64,000 nucleotides of DNA from Acidiflorens sp963841945. Its GTDB lineage: Bacteria; Acidobacteriota; Terriglobia; Terriglobales; Acidobacteriaceae. Positions within the stretch are counted from its first letter, which is position 1; the number at the start of each line of letters is the position of its first letter. This document shows, piece after piece, positions 59,162 through 64,000 of the stretch. Location: contig CAWJFC010000016.1 in the NCBI GenBank assembly GCA_963841945.1, forward strand, positions 437,562-501,561, in the 5' to 3' direction. Both the position numbers and the translations under genes were made by a program. The notes beneath the pieces are model-generated. The model ran no database searches. It was not told the DNA's origin and saw only the letters and a list, made by a program, of their open reading frames with translations.

Positions 59162-59610
59162 TCAGCACTTTGTATATCGCACCTGGAATCTTGGTCAATT
59201 GGCGAAAAATCCCGATTGGACTCATTGAGGCGCGATGGAAATGGTTAGGGTCAACGTAGACTTCAATAACTGCGATCATGAAGGAAGAGTGCGATTGAAC
59301 ACGCTGGGGTACCACGCAGTCCCTCAATCTCTCCCAGGTCGTTTTCCGGAACGGTTTGGAAATAGAACTGGAGTGTGGCGATTTCTTTCCTGTAAAGGGC
59401 ATTGTGGAATACTCGGAATCCGAGCGCATCTGGGTTGCCCGATTTGACCTGAACGATCTGCGCGACAAGGGCGACGGATAATCGCCGGGGTCCATAACTG
59501 TTGCAAAATCTCGGTAACACTTTTTGACCCGCCAAGATCCCCAAAGACACTCCAGCTTGCAGCCTCGCATCCCAGAAATGTCTTGACTTAAGCCCACGGC
59601 TGAACTTCAA
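59162..59610 (-). pseudogene. Degraded open frame, possibly toxin-side remnant
   Basis: Just upstream of the SMI1-like gene on the same strand, amino-acid-like text continues across frames: LSVALVAQIVQVKSGNPDALGFRVFHNALYR and LQFYFQTVPENDLGEIEGLR in one frame, then FMIAVIEVYVDPNHFHRASMS and LTKIPGAIYKVLNAYSS in the next. It looks like a decayed gene of 120 or more codons with no recognised family. Position before an immunity-type gene fits a former toxin C-terminus, but this is only a guess. Confidence 0.3.
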
Positions 59611-59786
59611 CTGGATAACAGTAAGCAGGGTTACAGCGCTTTCGCGCAGCGGCTTCCCGTGCCGCCATCGATCTCTGAAAATCGATCTCTGAAATCAGAC
59701 CATCCACGACCGGCAAGCAGGATTCCGGACCAGCTAATCCCCAAGTTTGCGACTTCTAAGTGCCGTACTTTCAATACTCTACCTGT

Positions 59787-59912
59787 AAGTCCTTATAATC
59801 AAGTACTTTGGCGAGAGCAAACGGGGAAACTCACGCAATTCGAGCATAACCTAATGTCAGGAAAAGACTTACAAGAAGTAAGTTGAAGTCCTTATTCCGC
59901 CATACTTTGGCG
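59787..59912. repeat. Two 27-bp direct repeats (AAGTCCTTA...TACTTTGGCG), 99 bp apart
   Basis: The copies share both ends (9 and 10 bases) and differ only in the middle eight bases. Spacing is 99 bp from start to start. They could be regulator sites, ends of a removed element, or repeat debris. Confidence 0.65.
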
Positions 59913-59957
59913 TCCAACTTACTCCAACCAATTGATTCTATTAGACCGAGAGTAACA

Positions 59958-59983
59958 GGGGGTGGGGGGGAGGGGGTGGGGGG
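59958..59983. other. G-run capable of G-quadruplex
   Basis: Four runs of G (5, 7, 5 and 6 bases) are separated by single T, A and T. On the plus strand this is a textbook G-quadruplex pattern. It lies 175 bp downstream of the GH18-like gene stop. Confidence 0.7.
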
Positions 59984-60156
59984 TATAGACCGGGCGGATC
60001 CCTGACAGATTTAGACCGGGCGCATTCCTGACCACACAGCGCGCGAATTCCTGCGCTCGTTTTGGGTCGCATTCGCCGAGCACAACCGGGTGGGCGGCTA
60101 ATTCATTGAACTGAGAAGAATAGGCCCAACCCGGACGGCAAGATAGCCACTCTTTC

Positions 60157-61902
60157 TCATTCCACCAGCGTCGCCGCCAGCACCACCACGTCGGGATTGC
60201 TGGGCAGCGTAATACTCTCCACGGTCTTCGTAGAGTCGAGTGCAAAGTCGTACGCGTAAAGATTGAACAGGCCATCGTTCTTCGTGCCGTTGGCCGTATT
60301 CCGGTATGACATCGCGACCGCCTCGATCTCGCCCGTGAAATTTTGTGGCGTCGACCAGTCGCTCAGGCTTTGCGTAAATTGCGCGCTCGTTCCATCCGTG
60401 TAATTCACGGTGAACGTTTGCGACGACTGATTTCCCTGAACACCGGTGGCCAGCAGCATCAGTCCCGAGAACTTGCCTTGCGGAAGGTTGACCGATTGTC
60501 CATTGCATCCCACTGCGTCCAACTGGTTCGCCGGTCCGAACTTAAACTCGGCACCATTAAGCACCCGCAGCTTCGCCAGCAATTTCGCCGAGTACGAATT
60601 GCCCGATCCATCCAGTCCGCCCGTCGAATATGTCGACCCGTCGTTATAAATTCCGTTCACGTTGAAGTAGGAGGAAAGCGCGACTTGCTGTCCCGAACCT
60701 TTGCCGCTCTTCGCGCCGCTGACTGCCAGCGTGAAAGTGTAGTTCTGCGTAACATCGCCCGAGGTGCCCGTGACCGTTATCGGAAAGAATCCAGTCACAG
60801 CTTCAGCCGTGGCTTTGAACGCGATCGTTTGGCTCTTGCCGCTGCCCGTGATCGAGCCTGTCACTCCGCTCGGCAGAGACGAGAGATTCAGCGTTACAGT
60901 TCCAGTGAAGCCGCCCAAATCGGTACTCTTGATCGCAGCCTTGGCCGTCGAACTCTCGTTCAGGTAAACGGTAGCGGGCGCGGAGAGCGCGAAGCCGCTG
61001 TAGCCCACTCCAACCTCGATCGCCTGGGCATATTCCGCCGCCTCGCCATTGCCGACGAAATCGTCATAGAGCCACATGAATCCGCCGGAAATACCGCACT
61101 CCTCGTGCCACCCGGCCATCTTCGATTGCACCCCTTTCGGCGTGTAGCCGCGATCCCAAAGTCCGGGATAAACCGGAACGCTCCCGAAGTTCCATCCCGA
61201 GCAGGGATTGTTCCCCGATCCGCCCGCGTACGCCTGAAGGTGAACTCCATCCGCCGTTCCCGGAAGCTCGCTGTTGATCTCCGAAACCACGCTGATCCAG
61301 TAGCTGTTGTTGTCGTAAGCATCCGGCAAGACGTGATAACCAAGATTTCCCAGCATCACCGCGAATTGCACCGTAGTCGGTTCGTTGAAGCTGTTCTCGT
61401 CGTCGAAATCCACCGCGTCCAGCGCGGGAATCGCCGTTTTCAGCGCCTGAAAATCCTCATACAAAATGCTGCCCGGCCCCGTTCCCTGGGAGTTCACGAG
61501 CGCCGTAATGTCTTCCCAGTCTCCATAGTTCGAGGAACCAATGCTCAACGTGACTCGCTTCACGTTCCCCTGCTTCAGCAGCGCCATGTTGCTGGCGAAA
61601 TCGGGATGAGTCTGGTCTCCGATGTAGACGCCGTTGGAAGTCAGCGGAAATTCGCCGTTGAGATTCAAGTCGCCGGTGCTGCTTACTTCCACACTCCAGA
61701 CGATCGCCTCGGTGAAGCCGGAGTTTTGTATCTCCCGGATGTTGTTCGCCGCGTTCTTATAAAAAGGTCCGCCGCCAAAAATGCTGACGTATCCACTTTG
61801 GGCAAAAGCATGGGTCGAGCTTCCCACTCCCAGGAACATCAAGAACAGAATTGTTGTGAAACTCCCAACCGCCCAATTCGTGAACAAGTCTCTAATTCTC
61901 AT
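60157..61902 (-). CDS. Secreted GH18-like protein with C-terminal beta domains
   Basis: A 581-aa exported protein. Signal peptide residues 1-34 (GSFTTILFLMFLGVGSSTHAFA). Residues about 36-305 resemble a GH18 chitinase/endoglycosidase barrel: the catalytic DxxDxDxE motif is DAVDFDDE at 162-169, with VTLSIGSSNYGDW before it and GGFMWLYDDFVGNGEAAEYAQAI at the end of the barrel. From 305 to 400 is an Ig-like/Calx-type beta domain (VYLNESSTAKAAIKS, VTLNLSSLPSGVTGSITG); the last 170 residues form a second beta domain (VNGIYNDGSTYSTGGLDG, TVNYTDGTSAQF). Likely an extracellular glycan-binding hydrolase. GGAG is 10 bases before ATG 61902, not ideal. Confidence 0.72.
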   Translation of the reverse strand: MRIRDLFTNWAVGSFTTILFLMFLGVGSSTHAFAQSGYVSIFGGGPFYKNAANNIREIQNSGFTEAIVWSVEVSSTGDLNLNGEFPLTSNGVYIGDQTHPDFASNMALLKQGNVKRVTLSIGSSNYGDWEDITALVNSQGTGPGSILYEDFQALKTAIPALDAVDFDDENSFNEPTTVQFAVMLGNLGYHVLPDAYDNNSYWISVVSEINSELPGTADGVHLQAYAGGSGNNPCSGWNFGSVPVYPGLWDRGYTPKGVQSKMAGWHEECGISGGFMWLYDDFVGNGEAAEYAQAIEVGVGYSGFALSAPATVYLNESSTAKAAIKSTDLGGFTGTVTLNLSSLPSGVTGSITGSGKSQTIAFKATAEAVTGFFPITVTGTSGDVTQNYTFTLAVSGAKSGKGSGQQVALSSYFNVNGIYNDGSTYSTGGLDGSGNSYSAKLLAKLRVLNGAEFKFGPANQLDAVGCNGQSVNLPQGKFSGLMLLATGVQGNQSSQTFTVNYTDGTSAQFTQSLSDWSTPQNFTGEIEAVAMSYRNTANGTKNDGLFNLYAYDFALDSTKTVESITLPSNPDVVVLAATLVE

Positions 61903-62019
61903 AGTCGCCGGTCTCCTGCAGGAGCAGACATTCTAAACTCAAATGCCCTCCAAGTCTCGTTATTTACCTCAATGAATATGCGGGGAAATGCGATTTTCGC
62001 GGACGAAAAGATTCGGCGC

Positions 62020-62619
62020 TCAACGGCCACGATCGGAATGACAACTCATGTGCAGAAAGTTCGCAATCATTTGCTTCCCGGCGCTCGTCAACACGCTTTC
62101 AGGATGGAATTGCACCCCCTCGACCGCGAACTGGCGATGCCGCAGACCCATGATGACGCGCGTGCCATCCGCTTCGTGAGTAAAGGCGCTCACTTCGAGT
62201 TCCTTGGGCAGGCTCTCTTCGCGCACCACCAGCGAGTGATATCGCGTTGCCGTCATCGGGGACGCAACTCCGCGAAACACTGTCCGGCCGTCGTGCTCGA
62301 CCTGGCTGGTTTTCCCATGCATCAGATTTTTCGCGCGCACCACTTCCCCGCCAAAAGCCGCTCCGAGCGCCTGGTGTCCAAGGCAGACGCCGAACACAGG
62401 TACCTTGCCGGAGAAGTGCCGTATCAGATCGATGCTAATTCCGGCGTCCTGAGGAGTGCACGGCCCGGGCGAAACCACGATGCGCTCCGGACCCATCGCT
62501 TCAATCTCGCCGATGGTCACCTCGTCGTTGCGTCGCACCACGACCTTAGCGCCAAGTTCCCCCAGATATTGAACAAGGTTGTAAGTAAACGAGTCGTAGT
62601 TGTCGAGAACAAAGATCAC
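62020..62619 (-). CDS. trpG: Anthranilate synthase component II / para-aminobenzoate synthase amidotransferase
   Basis: A 199-aa class I glutamine amidotransferase (TrpG/PabA). Hallmarks: MIFVLDNYDSFTYNLVQYL at the start, VVSPGPCTPQDAG, the catalytic Cys in VFGVCLGHQALG near residue 79, RYHSLVV, and AVEGVQFHPESVLT with catalytic His and Glu. GTG 62619 is the start. It supplies ammonia to TrpE or to PabB in folate synthesis. Since the only trpE in view is broken, it might serve PabB. It is divergent from the aroF leader. Confidence 0.93.
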   Translation of the reverse strand: MIFVLDNYDSFTYNLVQYLGELGAKVVVRRNDEVTIGEIEAMGPERIVVSPGPCTPQDAGISIDLIRHFSGKVPVFGVCLGHQALGAAFGGEVVRAKNLMHGKTSQVEHDGRTVFRGVASPMTATRYHSLVVREESLPKELEVSAFTHEADGTRVIMGLRHRQFAVEGVQFHPESVLTSAGKQMIANFLHMSCHSDRGR

Positions 62620-62714
62620 GTCGCCATTCTAAATGCTGCGCAAGGCGATTTAGAAAGCGGTCCATGGAGAGTGGCTCACCTTTCGCTTGCCATCCCCTCG
62701 GTTGTGTGCGAAAG

Positions 62715-62720
62715 TAATAC
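62715..62720 (+). promoter_or_regulatory. Possible -10 element of the aroF leader transcript
   Basis: TAATAC lies 11 bases before the leader ATG at 62731. If used, transcription would begin only a few bases upstream of the leader codon, giving a nearly leaderless transcript. No good -35 at normal spacing was found, so confidence is low. Confidence 0.3.
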
Positions 62721-62730
62721 GCCAATAGCC

Positions 62731-62847
62731 ATGATGCGCGCACTGCCATTTATGTATTCGCTGTTTACCTACCGCTACTTCCGGTTTGGAGTAGCGGCCC
62801 CGGCGAATTCTCTGTGTGCGCCAATTTCAAGGCAAATTTCAAGTTAA
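62731..62847 (+). CDS. Phe/Tyr-rich attenuator leader peptide (38 aa)
   Basis: A 38-codon open frame upstream of DAHP synthase. Residues 7-19 are FMYSLFTYRYFRF: four Phe and three Tyr in 13 positions, far beyond chance, with the aromatic codons ending at 62787. The rest is ordinary. This is the classic composition of a leader peptide whose translation reports charged tRNA-Phe/Tyr. The stop (62845-62847) lies 24 bases before the terminator hairpin. No strong Shine-Dalgarno is seen before ATG 62731; a second ATG follows immediately. It pairs with the secondary structures annotated separately. Confidence 0.85.
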   Translation: MMRALPFMYSLFTYRYFRFGVAAPANSLCAPISRQISS

Positions 62848-62905
62848 GACCAGCACACAAGTTCAGCCCAGGCCGCGATCTCCAAATCGCGGCTTTTGCT
62901 TTTTG
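62772..62905 (+). promoter_or_regulatory. Transcription attenuator of DAHP synthase
   Basis: Four segments fit the textbook scheme. Segment 1 CCGCTACTTCC (62772-62782), inside the Tyr/Phe codons, pairs with segment 2 GGAGTAGCGGC (62788-62798) with one bulge. Segment 3 GCCGCGATCTCC (62872-62883) can pair with segment 2 (GGAG with CTCC, GCGGC with GCCGC) as an antiterminator. Segment 3 (GCCGCGAT) with segment 4 ATCGCGGC (62886-62893) forms an 8-bp hairpin followed by TTTTGCTTTTTG, an intrinsic terminator. A ribosome stalled at the aromatic codons would cover segment 1 and favour antitermination; free translation would allow termination before aroF. Confidence 0.82.
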
Positions 62906-62940
62906 TGCGCAACATCTCAAAGAGGCCAAAGGAGTCGAAC

Positions 62941-63990
62941 GTGATTATCAACATGGAGTACGGAGCATCCGACGAACAGATCGCGCACGTCATCGCAATC
63001 GTCGAACAGGCGGGATATCAACCACACACCATCCGCGGCACCGAGCGCACCATCGTCGCCGCCGTTGGCAGCGGCGGCAATCGCGTGCAACTGGAAGCTC
63101 TCCAAGCCGCGCCCGGAGTCGACGAAGTAGTTGCCATCACTCACCCATTCAAGCTCGTCAGCCGTCAGGTGCGCCCGCAGTCGTCCGTAGTGCACGTACG
63201 CGGCGTTCCTGTCGGGGGCGAAGAATTCATCGTCATCGCTGGCCCCTGCTCGGTCGAATCGCGCGATCAATTGCTTACCGCGGCCAGAGCCGTCAAACAA
63301 TCCGGCGCAAGAATGTTGCGTGGCGGCGCTTACAAGCCCCGAACTTCCCCCTATGATTTCCAGGGCCTCGGCGAAGAAGCGCTACGCCTGCTCGCCGAAG
63401 CTCGCGATGAAACCGGCTTGCCCATCGTCACGGAGGTCATGAGCACTGAGGATGTCGGCCTCATCTCTGAATATGCCGACCTGCTGCAAGTGGGCGCGCG
63501 TAACATGCAGAACTTCGCCCTTCTTCGCGCCCTGTCGCACGCCAATCGTCCAATCCTGCTGAAGCGCGGTCCCTCATCGACCGTAAAAGAGTGGCTGCTC
63601 GCCGCCGAGTATTTACTGTCGGGCGGAAATGAGAACGTCATCCTGTGCGAGCGGGGCATTCGCACCTTCGAAACCGACACCCGCAACACGCTCGACCTCG
63701 CCGCCATCGCCCTCGCAAAAGAGCTTTCTCATCTACCCGTGATCGCCGATCCCTCCCACGGCACGGGGCGCCGCAGTTTGATCCCGGCTCTTTCCAGCGC
63801 CGCTCTCGCAGTCGGTGCGGACGGCCTCATGGTCGAGGTTCATCCTTGCCCCGAGCGCGCTCTCTCCGACGGACCGCAATCGCTCAGCCCCGACGGCTTC
63901 GCCAGCCTGATGCATACCCTGTCACAGCCATCACGGACGTGGAGTCCGGTCACGGGGAGCGTCGGCGAGCTGTCCAACGCTGCGTCATGA
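62941..63990 (+). CDS. aroF: 3-deoxy-7-phosphoheptulonate synthase (DAHP synthase, type I-beta)
   Basis: A 349-aa enzyme for the first step of the shikimate pathway, joining PEP and erythrose 4-phosphate. An N-terminal ferredoxin-like regulatory domain (residues 1-80: VIINMEYGASDEQIAHVIAI) is followed by a TIM barrel with the metal ligand Cys in VIAGPCSVES, RGGAYKPRTSPYDFQG, VGARNMQNFALLRALS, KRGPSSTVKEWLLAAEYL, VIADPSHGTG and GLMVEVHPCPERALSDGPQSL. The GTG 62941 start has AGGAG 6 bases before it; the frame is open to 62896 but that region belongs to the attenuator. Expression is evidently controlled by the Phe/Tyr leader, and the small regulatory domain may add feedback control. Confidence 0.93.
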   Translation: MIINMEYGASDEQIAHVIAIVEQAGYQPHTIRGTERTIVAAVGSGGNRVQLEALQAAPGVDEVVAITHPFKLVSRQVRPQSSVVHVRGVPVGGEEFIVIAGPCSVESRDQLLTAARAVKQSGARMLRGGAYKPRTSPYDFQGLGEEALRLLAEARDETGLPIVTEVMSTEDVGLISEYADLLQVGARNMQNFALLRALSHANRPILLKRGPSSTVKEWLLAAEYLLSGGNENVILCERGIRTFETDTRNTLDLAAIALAKELSHLPVIADPSHGTGRRSLIPALSSAALAVGADGLMVEVHPCPERALSDGPQSLSPDGFASLMHTLSQPSRTWSPVTGSVGELSNAAS

Positions 63991-64000
63991 AGGACTGCGG

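Larger units (their letters stand above)
59611..60156. other. Non-coding spacer with direct repeats and G-run
   Basis: No supported gene. It contains a pair of 27-bp direct repeats (59787-59813 and 59886-59912, both beginning AAGTCCTTA and ending TACTTTGGCG), a G-rich tract (59958-59983), and a 21-bp direct pair (59986-60006 and 60012-60032) of the TAGACCGGGCG type. The left half is much more AT-rich than the surroundings, suggesting foreign origin or a decayed element. Confidence 0.6.

Noticed and set aside
60343..62847. An 834-codon open frame on the plus strand
   Set aside because: It is the antisense shadow of the GH18-like gene and trpG, has an unnaturally Arg-rich product, and only its last 38 codons (leader peptide) are meaningful.

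Overview
The window looks like a piece of an Acidobacteriota chromosome, probably the soil class Terriglobia (Koribacter/Sulfotelmatobacter relatives). This is inferred from gene content and repeats, not from a marker tree. Supporting signs are high-GC coding DNA, tiny text-like spacer repeats built from CAGTTCT/CAGTTCCC words, interspersed elements of the TCATCCTGAGCG and AGCCCACGGCGTAAGCCGTGGG types, a REP/RAYT pair, many secreted Gly/Asn-rich proteins and many GTG/TTG starts. No rRNA, tRNA, CRISPR array, prophage or complete insertion sequence was seen. The content is chromosomal housekeeping with small repeat-driven disturbances.

Layout. 0-5 kb: a PRC-barrel protein cut by the window edge; a MoaD/ThiS-like sulfur carrier and a threonine-synthase-family enzyme behind a SAM-I riboswitch with its own terminator; a 40-aa basic protein; D-Ala-D-Ala ligase. 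5-12 kb: two secreted Asn/Gly-rich proteins (the second frameshifted), arginase, a single-domain diadenylate cyclase, and a RAYT transposase flanked by two REP palindromes. 12-24 kb: asparaginyl-tRNA synthetase, a TIM-barrel isomerase coupled to gamma-glutamyltransferase, a carbohydrate-porin-like protein, isoaspartyl peptidase, CDP-alcohol phosphatidyltransferase, GreA, CarD and RuvX. 24-32 kb: AI-2E family exporter, MltG, a LolA-like lipoprotein followed by an FtsX-type permease, a histone-H1-like protein, RidA, PurN and PurM.

32-43 kb is a complete potassium-uptake locus. A KdpD-like histidine kinase is divergent from a separate KdpD sensor/USP half. These are followed by KdpE, a small protein, an outer-membrane barrel, a 28-aa peptide, and KdpF-A-B-C. 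Two arrays of CCTTA-type repeats, mostly at 11-bp spacing, lie in the spacers and are good candidates for KdpE operators.

43-56 kb: lipid kinase, S10 peptidase, ClC channel with an overlapping TPR protein, Pal, an acyl-CoA ligase/GNAT fusion, a PQQ-type propeller protein, a ComEA-like HhH protein and glutamate dehydrogenase. 56-64 kb: an aromatic amino acid region. trpE is broken (two frame changes, one accompanied by an insertion of about 100 bp), trpG and DAHP synthase are intact, and DAHP synthase is preceded by a Phe/Tyr-rich leader peptide with a complete attenuator. Between them lie a frameshifted SMI1/KNR4 immunity-type gene, a degraded stretch, and a GH18-like secreted protein.

Most notable: (1) SAM-I riboswitch, ThrC-like enzyme and MoaD-like carrier ending GG-Ala-Asn, which suggests a protein-thiocarboxylate route to homocysteine; (2) the Phe/Tyr attenuator before DAHP synthase; (3) the helix-phased operator arrays and outer-membrane barrel in the kdp locus; (4) the RAYT with compensating REP hairpins. 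At least three genes carry frame breaks, so decay or assembly error must be considered.
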